From the NCBI GenBank assembly GCA_003258405.1, contig QKPN01000014.1:1-64000 (forward strand): DNA of 64,000 nt, written 5' to 3'. Under the pieces are notes generated by a model. That model was not told the DNA's origin and did not search any database. It was given only the letters and a program-made list of their open reading frames with translations. Origin of the DNA: Rhodobacteraceae bacterium DSL-40. Lineage in GTDB: Bacteria; Pseudomonadota; Alphaproteobacteria; Rhodobacterales; Rhodobacteraceae. Position 1 is the first letter of the stretch, and each line of letters opens with the position of its first letter. Made by a program: the position numbers and the translations under genes. Below are positions 29,505 through 40,706 of the stretch, in pieces.

Positions 29505-29863
29505 CCGGCGCTTCCGGGAGAGGCTTTGCCGTGAAAACGGGGCTTTTCACCGTGAAACGGAAATCAAGTAATTGAATTTGCTGAAAAAAGATACTAACAT
29601 ATCATGAATGGCTAGTGGGGCCGGTTGATCCGCGCGCGGGGCGGCACTGGCCAACGTTGGCCGCGCCGGGATGCCGGGGGCGTCGTGAAGAGTTTTTGCG
29701 CGCTTCGGGCGCGGGGTGTTTCCTGCGCCGGGGCGGCGGCGCGGATGCGGAGCGTGCCAGTCCCGAGACCTGCTCTTTCGGGAATGACACTTATTCCTCT
29801 CATCGAACGGTTCGGATCGCCCTAGAGTGCCGGCAGAGGCAGCAGAAAGGGAAAGGATACGCC
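29505..29863. other. Intergenic region, partly AT-rich, no gene
   Basis: It contains GTGAAAA-N6-TTTTCAC (29531-29550), a small inverted repeat, then an AT-rich stretch around 29555-29605 unlike its surroundings, suitable as a promoter for the cupin gene. Short open frames here lack ribosome-binding sites and family features. No RNA gene was recognised. Confidence 0.5.
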
Positions 29864-30259
29864 ATGGAGATCGTGCGTGCCGACAGCCGCTCGACCCGTC
29901 CGGGCCCGACCGACTGGTTTACCGGCGAGGTCGAGCTCGAGGGGCTCTTCAACAGCTTTGATGCGGAGCGCGTGCAGGGGGCGAACGTCCGCTTCGGGCC
30001 CGGCGCGCGCACCGCGTGGCATACGCATCCGCGCGGCCAGACGCTGATCGTGACCTCCGGCACCGGGCGCGTGCAGCGCTGGGGCGGGCCGATCGAGGAG
30101 ATCCGCGCCGGGGACGTGGTGTGGTTCGCGCCGGGCGAGAAGCACTGGCACGGCGCCGGGCCCGACGCGGCGATGACCCACATCGCCATTCAGGAGGTTC
30201 AGGACGGCAAGGTCGTCGACTGGATGGAGCAGGTGTCGGACGCGCAATACGGCGCCTGA
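29864..30259 (+). CDS. Cupin-domain protein (YhhW/quercetinase-like small cupin)
   Basis: A 131-residue single-domain cupin. Motif 1 is TAWHTHPRGQTLIVTSGTG with metal-binding His-His-Glu-like positions (Gln in place of the usual Glu), and motif 2 is GDVVWFAPGEKHWHGA. Such proteins bind iron or manganese and act as small dioxygenases, isomerases or sensors; the substrate is unknown. AAGGGAAAGGA lies just upstream of ATG 29864. The gene stands alone between nap and the betaine cluster. Confidence 0.8.
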   Translation: MEIVRADSRSTRPGPTDWFTGEVELEGLFNSFDAERVQGANVRFGPGARTAWHTHPRGQTLIVTSGTGRVQRWGGPIEEIRAGDVVWFAPGEKHWHGAGPDAAMTHIAIQEVQDGKVVDWMEQVSDAQYGA

Positions 30260-30390
30260 TCCCGAACGGACCCGCGCGCGTAGACGGCTTGGAGGGAGAG
30301 GCTTGTGATCGTCTTCGCGCGCGACATGCCGGGGGCAGGAGGGTGGCGCGTTCAGGATGGCGCCAGCGGCGCAGCGCTTGGGGAAAAGGT

Positions 30391-30424
30391 GCATGGACCG
30401 GCAGGGGAGAATGCCGGTCCATGC
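30391..30424 (-). terminator. Rho-independent terminator of the gbcAB operon
   Basis: GCATGGACCGGCA and TGCCGGTCCATGC form a perfect 13-base stem with an 8-base loop. On the minus strand it is followed by CACCTTTTCCCC, giving a short T-tract. It lies about 90 bases beyond the gbcB stop. A smaller hairpin, ACGGTTC-N6-GAACCGT at 30485-30504, lies between them. Confidence 0.65.
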
Positions 30425-30512
30425 GGGGTCTGCTGCCCGTTGCGGGGAGCAAACGCGCGGAGCGAAACTGTCGTCCGGGGCGAAACGGTTCGAACCTGAA
30501 CCGTCCCGGCGC

Positions 30513-31595
30513 CTAGATTTCGAGTTCGACCCGTCCGCGCGGGTTCGAGCAGCAGGCGAGGATGTAACCTTCCTCGATCTCTTCGTCGGTGATGCCACCG
30601 TTGTGCACCATGTGCACTTCGCCCGAGATCTTCTTGGTCTTGCAGGTGCCGCAGACGCCGAAGGTGCAGCCCGACGGGATGGCGATGCCGGCGTTGCGGG
30701 CAACGGCCAGCACGGTGTCGGTTTCGGTGCAGGTCTGGGTGATGCCGGAGATGTCGAAGACCACTTCGGCCGCGACGTCTTCCTGCGGCAGGTGGTCGTC
30801 GGGCAGCTCGACCTCGACGAGCTCCGGCCCCGGCGTGCCGGGAGCGTGGAAGCTCTCCTGATGGTAGTGGTCCATGTCGAAGCCAAGGCCCGCGAGCGCC
30901 TCGCGCACCGCCTGCATGAAGCCCTCGGGGCCGCAGCAGAACACTTCGCGCTCGAGGTAGTCCGGCGCCATCAGGCCGAGCATGAGCTGGTTGAAATGGC
31001 CCTGATAGCCGGTCCAGGGCTGGTAGGGATCGGGCTGCTGCACGACCCACTTGAGATCAAGCCCGGCGATGCGCATCGCCATGTGCTCGAGGCGGCGCTT
31101 GAAGATGATCTCCGAGGGGCGGCGGGCGCAGTTCACGAAGACGATGTCGCAATGCCGGCCGAGGTCATAGATCTCGGTCGTCATCGACATCATCGGGGTG
31201 ATGCCCGAACCGGCGGAGATGAAGAGATACTTCCGCGCCGGGTATTCGGTCGAGGTGAACCGCCCGCCGGGGCCGGTCGCCTTCAGCGTCATGCCCGGGC
31301 GGAGGTTGTCGATGATCCAGCGCACCCCGATCGAGGTGGCTTGCGCCTTCATCGTGATCGTCAGCGATTTCGGGCGCGACGGCGACGAGGAGATCGTGAA
31401 GGTCCGGTAGAGCGGACCCCCCGGCACGGGCAGTTCGAGGGTAAGGAACTGCCCGGCCTCGAAGGCGAAGGAACGTCCCGAGGGGGCCTGGAAGCAGACC
31501 GTGACCACATTCGGGGCCTCCGGCAGGATCGAGACGCACTCAAGCGGCTCGTTGTCGGTCCAGGTCTCGTTTGCAGTCTCTTGGGGCTTCGCCAT
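30513..31595 (-). CDS. gbcB: Glycine betaine demethylase reductase subunit GbcB-like
   Basis: A 360-residue flavin/iron-sulfur reductase. FAD-binding motif RTFTISSSP and NAD-binding ISAGSGITPMMSM are visible. The C-terminal plant-type [2Fe-2S] site is C310-x4-C315-x2-C318-x29-C348. It carries electrons from NAD(P)H to the Rieske oxygenase encoded just upstream (6-base gap). The domain order FAD-NAD-[2Fe-2S] and pairing with a Rieske oxygenase in a dimethylglycine/sarcosine gene cluster support GbcB; stachydrine and carnitine demethylase reductases are related, so the exact substrate rests on context. Confidence 0.88.
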   Translation of the reverse strand: MAKPQETANETWTDNEPLECVSILPEAPNVVTVCFQAPSGRSFAFEAGQFLTLELPVPGGPLYRTFTISSSPSRPKSLTITMKAQATSIGVRWIIDNLRPGMTLKATGPGGRFTSTEYPARKYLFISAGSGITPMMSMTTEIYDLGRHCDIVFVNCARRPSEIIFKRRLEHMAMRIAGLDLKWVVQQPDPYQPWTGYQGHFNQLMLGLMAPDYLEREVFCCGPEGFMQAVREALAGLGFDMDHYHQESFHAPGTPGPELVEVELPDDHLPQEDVAAEVVFDISGITQTCTETDTVLAVARNAGIAIPSGCTFGVCGTCKTKKISGEVHMVHNGGITDEEIEEGYILACCSNPRGRVELEI

Positions 31596-31601
31596 CGGGA
31601 A

Positions 31602-33880
<2,279 letters not shown>

Positions 33881-33979
33881 TCGCTGCCCGGAGCGAGGCA
33901 GGGAGGGCCGTATTGCCCGTCTGAGGTCAGGACGGTCGCCCGACATTCGAGAGGGCCGAAGCGGACCCCAAAAACAGAA

Positions 33980-34003
33980 ACTCCGGCGGAAATCCGCCGG
34001 AGT
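33980..34003 (-). terminator. Rho-independent terminator of the dimethylglycine dehydrogenase gene
   Basis: A perfect 11-base inverted repeat (ACTCCGGCGGA and its complement) with a two-base centre. On the minus strand it is followed by TTCTGTTTTTGGGG. It lies 30 bases past the stop of the minus-strand gene and may also stop the convergent lysR transcript. Confidence 0.8.
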
Positions 34004-34032
34004 CGCTTGAGCAGAGCTATACCGATGCCGGC

Positions 34033-36594
34033 TTAGCTGCGCGGCTTGAGGTTCTCGGGATCGTAGAGCGGCGCGTAGCCGACGCCCGCCACTTCGACGG
34101 GATAGGTCTCGTCGAAATAGGTGACGTTGAGCTTGCGGCCGACCTGGCAATAATCCCAGGGCAGGTAGGCGAGCATGATGTTCTTGCCCACCGTCGGACC
34201 GAACGCCTGCGACGTGGTGTAGGAGCGGCGGCCGAGCGCATCGACGAGCACTTCGCCGGTCTCCGGGTCCATCACCGGCATGGTGTTGACCGGGAAGCGG
34301 GCCACACCCTTGCTGTCGGTGTTTTCCGTCATCACCAGGGTGCAGAGCATCGCGGGCTGGTGCTCGCGGGCCCGGTATTCGAGGTGCTTCTCCTTGCCGT
34401 GGAAGTCCGCTTCCTTGACCTTCGGGCGCGCCAGGTCACCCTCGTAGAGGTTGTACTGGGTGTGCAGGTCGGCGTTCTGCAGGCGCAGGGATTTCTCCAT
34501 CCGCCGCGAGTTCGCGTAGGTTTCCACCCCGACGGCGATGACACCGGTGGAGCGCAGCGCGTCCCAGACGGCGAGGCCGTCGTCGTAGGCCATGTGCAGC
34601 TCCCAGCCCTGTTCGCCGACATAGGAGATGCGGAAGGCCGAGACCTTCTTGCCTGCGATCTCGATCGGCTTGATCGCGGCAAAGGGGAAGTTCTCCTTGT
34701 CGAGCATGTCCGGGTCCGCGACGACCTTCTTGAGGTTCTCGCGGGCGTTCGGGCCCCAGATGCCGATGGTGGTGAAATCCTCGGTCACGTCGGTGATGGT
34801 GACATCGAGGCCTTTGTCCTGGGCGGTGCGCTTCATGTACATCAGGTCGCGCGGGCCGGCGTCGGCGCCGTTCACCAGGCGGCAGCGGTCGGCCATGCGG
34901 AAGACGGTGAAGTCCGCGCGCACATTGCCTTCGTCATCGAGCATGTGGGTGTAGATGCCCTTGCCGATGTTGGCGTCGCCGCCGATCTTGGCCGCGCAGA
35001 GGTATTCCATCAGCGCGACGTGATCCGGGCCGGAGATGTCGGTCATGTGGAAATGCGAGAGGTTGATGATGCCGCAATCGGCGCTCATCTCGAGCTGCTC
35101 GGCATTCGAGACGCGCCAGAAATGGCGGTTGTCCCACTCGTTTTCGCGCACCGGCACCTGATCGGCGTATTTCTCGAGGAGATGCTCGTTGGCCGCGTAG
35201 CCATGGGCCCGCTCCCAGCCGCCGAGTTCCATGAAATAGCCGCCGAGCTCGACTTCACGCTCGTAGAAGGGCGAGCGGCGGATGCCGCGGGCGTTGCCGA
35301 AGGGTTCGCGCGGGTGGACCGGCGGGTTGTAGATCTTGGCGGCGGTTTCCAAGCAGCGGCCCCAGATGAAATCTTCGGTGAGCTGGAACTCGTTGAAGCG
35401 GGAATAGTCGATCGAGTGGTGGTCGATATGGGTGCGGCCGTCGGTCATCCAGTCGGCGATGAGCTTGCCCATGCCGGGGCCGTCCTTGACCCAGATCGCC
35501 ACGGCATACCACAGGCCGCGGAGCTTGCGGCTTTCGCCCATCGAGGGGCCGCCGTCGGTGGTGGTCTGCAGCAGGCCGTTGAACGAGTGGCTTTCGTTGA
35601 AGCCGAGCTCGGCGAGGATCGGGGTCAGCTCCATCGCGCGTTCGAGCGGCTCGATCACGTCCTCGAGCACGAGGTCGCGCATGGAGGGCGACAGGCGCGA
35701 CTGTTCCTTCTCGAGAATGTCGCGCGGATGCACCATGCGCACGTCCTTCTCGTAGTAGTAGCCCCATTCCATCTGGCCGCCCTCGGTGGTGGAGGGATCG
35801 CCCGTGTCGCGCATGTAGGCCGAGTTGCCCTGGTCGCGGAGCAGCGGGCGGCCGATCTCGAGGCCGGTGCCGGCGAATTCGTCATACGGGCCGAAGAAGG
35901 TCAGCGGATGATCGACGGGCATGACCGGCAGATCCTCGCCCGCCATCGCGGCGATGAGGCGGCCCCAGAGGCCGGCGCAGACGACGACATGGTCGGCCAT
36001 GATCGTGCCGCGGGTGGTCTTCACGCCCGTGACCCGGCCGTTCTCGGTGATGAGCTCGAGGGCGGAGGTGTTGGCGAAGGCGCGGAGCTTGCCGGACTTC
36101 TCGGCGGCGTCGACGAGCTTGCCCGCAACGGTCTGCGAGCGGGGGATGACGAGGCCCGCATCCGGGTCCCACATGGCGCCCTGGATCTGGTCTTCCTCGA
36201 TCAGCGGGAATTTTTCCTTGGCTTCGGCCGGCGTGATCATCTTCACGCGGGTGCCGAAGGCGCGGCCGGAATCGCAGCGGCGCTTGAGCTCTTCCATGCG
36301 GCCGTCATCGCCGACACGTGCCACTTCGATGCCGCCGATGCGCGAGTAGTGGCCCATCTTCTCGTAGAAATCGACCGAATACATGGTCGTCCACGTGGTC
36401 AGCAGGTCGTGGCTGGTGCAGTAGCAGAAGTCCGAGGCGTGGCCGGTCGAGCCGATGTCGGTGGGGATGCCGGACTTGTCGATGCCGACGATATTGTCCC
36501 AGCCGCGCTCGATCAGGTGATGCGCGACCGAGGCGCCGACGATACCGCCGAGACCGACGATGACGACATTTGCGCGTTCGGGAAACGAGGACAT
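34033..36594 (-). CDS. dmgdh: Dimethylglycine dehydrogenase-like flavoprotein with GcvT domain
   Basis: An 853-residue protein. The N-terminal FAD-binding DAO domain has GLGGIVGAS at 14-22 and GSTGHAS, where H52 corresponds to the covalent-flavin histidine of dimethylglycine and sarcosine dehydrogenases. The second half is a GcvT/aminomethyltransferase-like folate domain (ISYVGEQGWELHM). It would demethylate dimethylglycine to sarcosine, load the methyl on tetrahydrofolate as methylene-THF and pass electrons to ETF. ATG 36594 is preferred to GTG 36606. Next upstream gene is folD, then etfAB, all on the same strand. A sarcosine dehydrogenase function is the main alternative, but sarcosine oxidase is encoded separately. 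Confidence 0.85.
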   Translation of the reverse strand: MSSFPERANVVIVGLGGIVGASVAHHLIERGWDNIVGIDKSGIPTDIGSTGHASDFCYCTSHDLLTTWTTMYSVDFYEKMGHYSRIGGIEVARVGDDGRMEELKRRCDSGRAFGTRVKMITPAEAKEKFPLIEEDQIQGAMWDPDAGLVIPRSQTVAGKLVDAAEKSGKLRAFANTSALELITENGRVTGVKTTRGTIMADHVVVCAGLWGRLIAAMAGEDLPVMPVDHPLTFFGPYDEFAGTGLEIGRPLLRDQGNSAYMRDTGDPSTTEGGQMEWGYYYEKDVRMVHPRDILEKEQSRLSPSMRDLVLEDVIEPLERAMELTPILAELGFNESHSFNGLLQTTTDGGPSMGESRKLRGLWYAVAIWVKDGPGMGKLIADWMTDGRTHIDHHSIDYSRFNEFQLTEDFIWGRCLETAAKIYNPPVHPREPFGNARGIRRSPFYEREVELGGYFMELGGWERAHGYAANEHLLEKYADQVPVRENEWDNRHFWRVSNAEQLEMSADCGIINLSHFHMTDISGPDHVALMEYLCAAKIGGDANIGKGIYTHMLDDEGNVRADFTVFRMADRCRLVNGADAGPRDLMYMKRTAQDKGLDVTITDVTEDFTTIGIWGPNARENLKKVVADPDMLDKENFPFAAIKPIEIAGKKVSAFRISYVGEQGWELHMAYDDGLAVWDALRSTGVIAVGVETYANSRRMEKSLRLQNADLHTQYNLYEGDLARPKVKEADFHGKEKHLEYRAREHQPAMLCTLVMTENTDSKGVARFPVNTMPVMDPETGEVLVDALGRRSYTTSQAFGPTVGKNIMLAYLPWDYCQVGRKLNVTYFDETYPVEVAGVGYAPLYDPENLKPRS

Positions 36595-36718
36595 TCTTGA
36601 TTCCACTTGTTCGAGGAGTTTGTGGGAAGATTAGACGGATTGGCGGGCGGGCTCTACAGCCCAGAAGACATGCGCCGCGCGAGAAACAACGGTTTCACGC
36701 GCGGCGCAGAAGGTATGG

Positions 36719-37603
36719 TCACCAGAGCTGGGGTGCGACCCGCCCGGAGCGACGAAAGGCGGCGAGCAGCGTGTTGTGCATGAGGCTCATGATGGTCATC
36801 GGGCCGACGCCGCCGGGCACCGGGGTGATCGCCCGCGCCCGTTCGGAAGCATGGGCGAACTCGACATCCCCGACGAGGCGTTTCTCGCCGTCGCGGATCA
36901 CCCGGCTGGTGCCGACGTCGATCACCGTGGCGCCGGGCTTGATCCAGTCGCCGCGGATCATCTCGGCGGAGCCGACAGCGGCGACGACGATATCGGCCTG
37001 GCGGACCTTGTAATCGAGATCGCGGGTGCGCGAGTGCGCCACCGTCACCGAGCAGTTCTCGGCCAGCAGCAGCTGGGCCATCGGCTTGCCGACCAGAATC
37101 GAGCGGCCGACGACGATGGCATCGAGCCCGGAGAGATCGCCGAGCGTCGATTTCAGCAGCATGAGGCAGCCGAGCGGCGTGCAGGAGACGAGGCCCGGCA
37201 GGCCGGTTGCGAGATAGCCCGCGTTGACCGGGTGCAGCCCGTCGACATCCTTGGCCGGGTCGATGGCCTCGACGACGGCAAGGCTGTCGAGATGGCGGGG
37301 CAGCGGGAGCTGCACGAGGATGCCGTCCACCGTATCGTCGGCATTGAGCGCCGCGATGAGCGCGAGCAGCTCTTCCTGCGAGGCGGTTTCGGGCAGGACG
37401 TGCTCGAAGCTTTCCATGCCGAGCTTGCGGGCCATGCGGCCCTTGCTGCGGACATAGATTTCGCTGGCCGGATCGGTCCCGACCAGCACCACCGCGAGAC
37501 CGGGGGTGCGCCCGGTCTCTTCGGTGAAGGCCGTGACGGTTTCCGCGATGCGGTCGCCGAGGCCTGCGGCAAAGGCCTTTCCGTCGATGATCTTTGCGGT
37601 CAT
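36719..37603 (-). CDS. folD: Methylenetetrahydrofolate dehydrogenase/methenyl-THF cyclohydrolase FolD
   Basis: A 294-residue bifunctional enzyme converting 5,10-methylene-THF to 10-formyl-THF. Signatures visible: [17 protein letters not shown] with the catalytic Lys region, [11 protein letters not shown] and the NADP-binding [14 protein letters not shown] 37603 gives the standard start [12 protein letters not shown]. It lies between dmgdh and etfA, so it serves to oxidise C1 units released by demethylation; purU further right completes the route to formate. A second housekeeping folD elsewhere is possible. Confidence 0.95.
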   Translation of the reverse strand: MTAKIIDGKAFAAGLGDRIAETVTAFTEETGRTPGLAVVLVGTDPASEIYVRSKGRMARKLGMESFEHVLPETASQEELLALIAALNADDTVDGILVQLPLPRHLDSLAVVEAIDPAKDVDGLHPVNAGYLATGLPGLVSCTPLGCLMLLKSTLGDLSGLDAIVVGRSILVGKPMAQLLLAENCSVTVAHSRTRDLDYKVRQADIVVAAVGSAEMIRGDWIKPGATVIDVGTSRVIRDGEKRLVGDVEFAHASERARAITPVPGGVGPMTIMSLMHNTLLAAFRRSGRVAPQLW

Positions 37604-37637
37604 TTCCGCTCTCTCCCTGATGGGCCGCGACGGGACG

Positions 37638-38570
37638 TCAGAGCTGACGCGCCATTTCCGGCAGGACTTCGAAAAGATCGCCGACGATGCCGTAGTCTGC
37701 CACCTGGAAAATCGGGGCTTCGGCATCGGTGTTGATGGCGACGATGATCTTGCTGTCCTTCATGCCCGCAAGGTGCTGGATCGCGCCCGAGATGCCGCAG
37801 GCGATGTAGAGATCCGGCGCCACGACCTTGCCGGTCTGGCCGACCTGCAGATCGTTCGGGGCATAGCCCGCATCGACGGCAGCGCGGGAAGCGCCCACGG
37901 CGGCACCGAGCTTGTCGGCAACCGGATTGAGCACATCACGGAAGGTCTGGTCAGAACCGAGCGCGCGGCCGCCGGAGACGATGATCTTCGCCGCGCTGAG
38001 ATCGGGGCGATCGCTCTGCGACAGGATGTTCTCGACGAAGCGCGAGAGATCGCCGCTGGCGGCTTCCTCGACGCTCCGGACCGGCGCTTCGGCTGCGGCG
38101 GCGCCTGCGGCGGCGAAGCTCGCGGTACGGATGGTGAGGACGCGCTTTGCCTCGGTGCTCTGCACCACCTCGATGGCGTTGCCGGCATAGATCGGACGCT
38201 TGAACGTGTCGGCCGCGACGACCTCGGTCACCTCGGAGATCTGCATCACGTCGAGCAGGGCGGCGACGCGGGGCAGGACGTTCTTGCCGGTGCTGGTCGC
38301 GGGGCTGAGGATGGTGTCGTACCCCTCGGCGAGGGCGACGATCAGCGCGGCGGTGGGCTCGGCAAGGCGGTGCTCCAGCGCGTCGGCCTCGGCGACGATC
38401 ACCGAGCGGACGCCGGCGAGTTTCGCGGCCTGGGCGGCGGCGTCGCTGGCGTTCTTGCCGGCGATCAGGATGTCGATCTCGCCGCCGATCTGCGCCGCGG
38501 CCGTGAGGGCCTTCGCGGTCTGGTCGGAGAGCGTGGTGTTGTCGTGGTCCGCAAGGAGAAGAATGGCCAT
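37638..38570 (-). CDS. etfA: Electron transfer flavoprotein alpha subunit
   Basis: A 310-residue EtfA. The start is ATG 38570 ([20 protein letters not shown]). The C-terminal FAD-binding region shows [35 protein letters not shown] and [20 protein letters not shown], all characteristic. With EtfB it accepts electrons from acyl-CoA or dimethylglycine/sarcosine dehydrogenases and passes them to ETF-quinone oxidoreductase, not encoded in this window. The longer open frame upstream of 38570 is an artefact of high GC across etfB. Its place next to dmgdh and folD suggests a role in methyl oxidation. Confidence 0.95.
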   Translation of the reverse strand: MAILLLADHDNTTLSDQTAKALTAAAQIGGEIDILIAGKNASDAAAQAAKLAGVRSVIVAEADALEHRLAEPTAALIVALAEGYDTILSPATSTGKNVLPRVAALLDVMQISEVTEVVAADTFKRPIYAGNAIEVVQSTEAKRVLTIRTASFAAAGAAAAEAPVRSVEEAASGDLSRFVENILSQSDRPDLSAAKIIVSGGRALGSDQTFRDVLNPVADKLGAAVGASRAAVDAGYAPNDLQVGQTGKVVAPDLYIACGISGAIQHLAGMKDSKIIVAINTDAEAPIFQVADYGIVGDLFEVLPEMARQL

Positions 38571-38590
38571 GGTCTTTGATTCCGCTTCTA

Positions 38591-39340
38591 TCAGATGACG
38601 CCAGCTTCGTTCTTGAGCTTGTCGAGCAGTTCGGCGACGTTGCCGACCTTCACGCCAGCCTGACGGGTGGCGGGCTCCTCGACGCGCAGCACGGTGAGGC
38701 GGCGCGCAATGGAGGCGCCGAAGTCTTCCGGGCTCTTCGTCTCGAGCGGCTTCTTCTTTGCCTTCATGATGTTCGGGAGCGAGGCGTAGCGGGGCTCGTT
38801 GAGGCGCAGGTCGGCGGTGACGATCGCGGGCAGGTTGATCTCGATCACCTGAAGGCCGCCATCGACTTCGCGGGTGACCTTTGCATTGCCATCGCCGAGC
38901 GCGATGCCGGAGGCGAAGGTGCCCTGCGACCAGCCCAGGAGGGCGGCGAGCATCTGACCGGTCTGGTTGCAATCGTCGTCGATGGCCTGCTTGCCGAGGA
39001 TCACGAGGCCGGGCTCTTCGGCCTCGACAACACCCTTCAGGATCTTTGCGACGGCGAGCGGCTCGACGGCGGTCTCGGCGGTGATGAGGATCGCGCGATC
39101 GGCCCCCATGGCGAGCGCGGTGCGCAGCACGTCCTGTGCTTGGGCCGGGCCGACGGAGACGGCGACGACTTCGCTGGCCGCACCGGATTCCTTGAGACGC
39201 ACTGCCTCCTCGACGGCGATTTCGTCGAAGGGGTTGATGGACATCTTGACGTTGGCCAGATCGACGCCGCTGCCGTCGGCCTTGACCCGGATCTTCACAT
39301 TGTGGTCGATGACCCGCTTCACAGGCACCAGTACCTTCAT
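38591..39340 (-). CDS. etfB: Electron transfer flavoprotein beta subunit
   Basis: A 249-residue EtfB. N-terminus [20 protein letters not shown] and the AMP/FAD-binding [15 protein letters not shown] are typical, as is the C-terminal [11 protein letters not shown] containing the conserved lysines. ATG 39340 is used; GAGGAAG lies just upstream. It is the first gene of the minus-strand etfB-etfA-folD-dmgdh series and is divergent from the AraC-type regulator 270 bases away. Confidence 0.95.
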   Translation of the reverse strand: MKVLVPVKRVIDHNVKIRVKADGSGVDLANVKMSINPFDEIAVEEAVRLKESGAASEVVAVSVGPAQAQDVLRTALAMGADRAILITAETAVEPLAVAKILKGVVEAEEPGLVILGKQAIDDDCNQTGQMLAALLGWSQGTFASGIALGDGNAKVTREVDGGLQVIEINLPAIVTADLRLNEPRYASLPNIMKAKKKPLETKSPEDFGASIARRLTVLRVEEPATRQAGVKVGNVAELLDKLKNEAGVI

Positions 39341-39609
39341 GTTTCTTCCTCGCTGCACGGCACTCCGGTGGTGCCCTGTTGGTTCCAAGAGTATGACCGC
39401 GACGCCTTATGGCCGGTCGGTTTTCGTCTGCTCTGGCCGGTCTTTCGCCCGCAGAGCCATCGGCCCAAGGGGAAAGCGGCACGGAGCCGGGATTCGATGA
39501 GGGGCACGATTGCGCCATTTGGCGCCTCGGGAACAGAATGATTGCGTCAAAACGGGATTAGGGCTACGACAGTGGTTCAGGATCCTTGCTGAGCCCGGAG
39601 CTAAGTCGG

Positions 39610-40653
39610 ATGCCTTCCCGTCAGAAGCCGCAGAGAGAGACGTCCCGCAGCACGGTCACGCGCGCCCTGCGCCCGCGCACGGGCGGCGCGCGGCTTTCCG
39701 TCGGCTTCATCCTCGCCAAGCGCTTCACGCTCTGCGCCTTTGCAAATTTCGTGGATGTGCTGCGGCTCGCGGCCGATGAGGGCGACCGCAGCCGCCCGAT
39801 CCTCTGCAACTGGACCGTGCTGTCGGACACCATGGACGCGGTGACCTCGAGCTGCGGCATTTCGGTGCAGCCGAAGGAGCGGCTCGGCGACCCTGCGCGT
39901 TTCGATTACATCGTCGTCGTCGGCGGGCTGATGGACGAGATGCCGGGGCTCGGCACCGTCTACGAGCGGTTCCTGCATCAGGCCGCCGCGGCCGGCGTGC
40001 CGCTGGTGGGGGTCTGCACCGGGGCATTCATGCTGCATCAGGCCGGGTTGCTCGATGGCTACCGCTGCTGCGTGAGCTGGTTTCATCACGCGGACTTTCT
40101 CGAGCAGTTCGAGGGAATGACGCCGGTCACCGATCAGATCTTCGTGGTGGACGGCGACCGGCTGACCTGTTCGGGCGGCGCGAGTTCGGCGCATCTCGCG
40201 GCCTATCTCGTCGAGCGGCACGTGGGGCGCGCGCAGGCCAGCAAGAGCCTTCACATCATGATCATCGACGACGCGTTGCAGCCGGACAAGCCGCAGCCCG
40301 GCGTGACGCTCGATTTCAGGACGCGGGATCCGATCGTGCTCAGGACGCTGCTGCTGATGCAGCAGAACATCGACACGCCGCTTTCGGTGACGGAGATCGC
40401 GCGGCGCATGGGGCACAGCAAGCGGCAACTCGAACGGCATTTCCGCACGGCGCTCGACACCTCGCCGCAGGCGGCCTTTCTCAGCATCCGGCTGTCGCTG
40501 GCCTATCATCTGATCGAGACGACGGACAAATCCATTGCGCAGATCGCGGTTGATTGCGGCTTCTGCGATTCCTCGCATCTCAGCCGGATGTTCCAGCGCC
40601 GCTTTGACATGGCGCCGAATGCCGTGCGCCAGATAGGCAAGCCGGACGCCTGA
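39610..40653 (+). CDS. GlxA-family (DJ-1/PfpI plus AraC HTH) transcriptional regulator, GbdR-like
   Basis: A 347-residue regulator. The N-terminal ~200 residues form a DJ-1/PfpI-like domain (FDYIVVVGGL, VGVCTGAFMLHQAGLLDG with the nucleophile-elbow Cys) and the C-terminal ~100 an AraC double HTH (LSVTEIARRMGHSKRQLERHF and IAVDCGFCDSSHLSRMFQRRF). The same architecture as GbdR, which activates betaine catabolism genes in Pseudomonas in response to betaine or dimethylglycine. Located between etfB and the betaine transporter. ATG 39610 is preferred; an in-frame TTG at 39586 is possible. GbdR identity is inference from context. Confidence 0.85.
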   Translation: MPSRQKPQRETSRSTVTRALRPRTGGARLSVGFILAKRFTLCAFANFVDVLRLAADEGDRSRPILCNWTVLSDTMDAVTSSCGISVQPKERLGDPARFDYIVVVGGLMDEMPGLGTVYERFLHQAAAAGVPLVGVCTGAFMLHQAGLLDGYRCCVSWFHHADFLEQFEGMTPVTDQIFVVDGDRLTCSGGASSAHLAAYLVERHVGRAQASKSLHIMIIDDALQPDKPQPGVTLDFRTRDPIVLRTLLLMQQNIDTPLSVTEIARRMGHSKRQLERHFRTALDTSPQAAFLSIRLSLAYHLIETTDKSIAQIAVDCGFCDSSHLSRMFQRRFDMAPNAVRQIGKPDA

Positions 40654-40673
40654 CCCCACGCGGGGGGGGAGGC

Positions 40674-40699
40674 AAACCCGGGCCAGGCGGCCCGGGTTT
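40674..40699. terminator. Bidirectional terminator between the AraC regulator and the BCCT gene
   Basis: AAACCCGGGCC and GGCCCGGGTTT form a perfect 11-base stem with a 4-base AGGC loop, followed by CTTGG on the plus strand. It sits 20 bases after the regulator stop and 8 bases before the convergent transporter stop, so it can serve both. Confidence 0.75.
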
Positions 40700-40706
40700 C
40701 TTGGTG

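Noticed and set aside
29602-29803. Small open frames between the nap operon and the cupin gene
   Set aside because: No ribosome-binding site and no family resemblance; composition is Arg/Gly/Ala-rich in all frames.
37638-39518. Single 626-codon minus-strand frame suggesting an EtfA fusion
   Set aside because: The part upstream of 38570 is out of frame with etfB and non-homologous; EtfA starts at ATG 38570.
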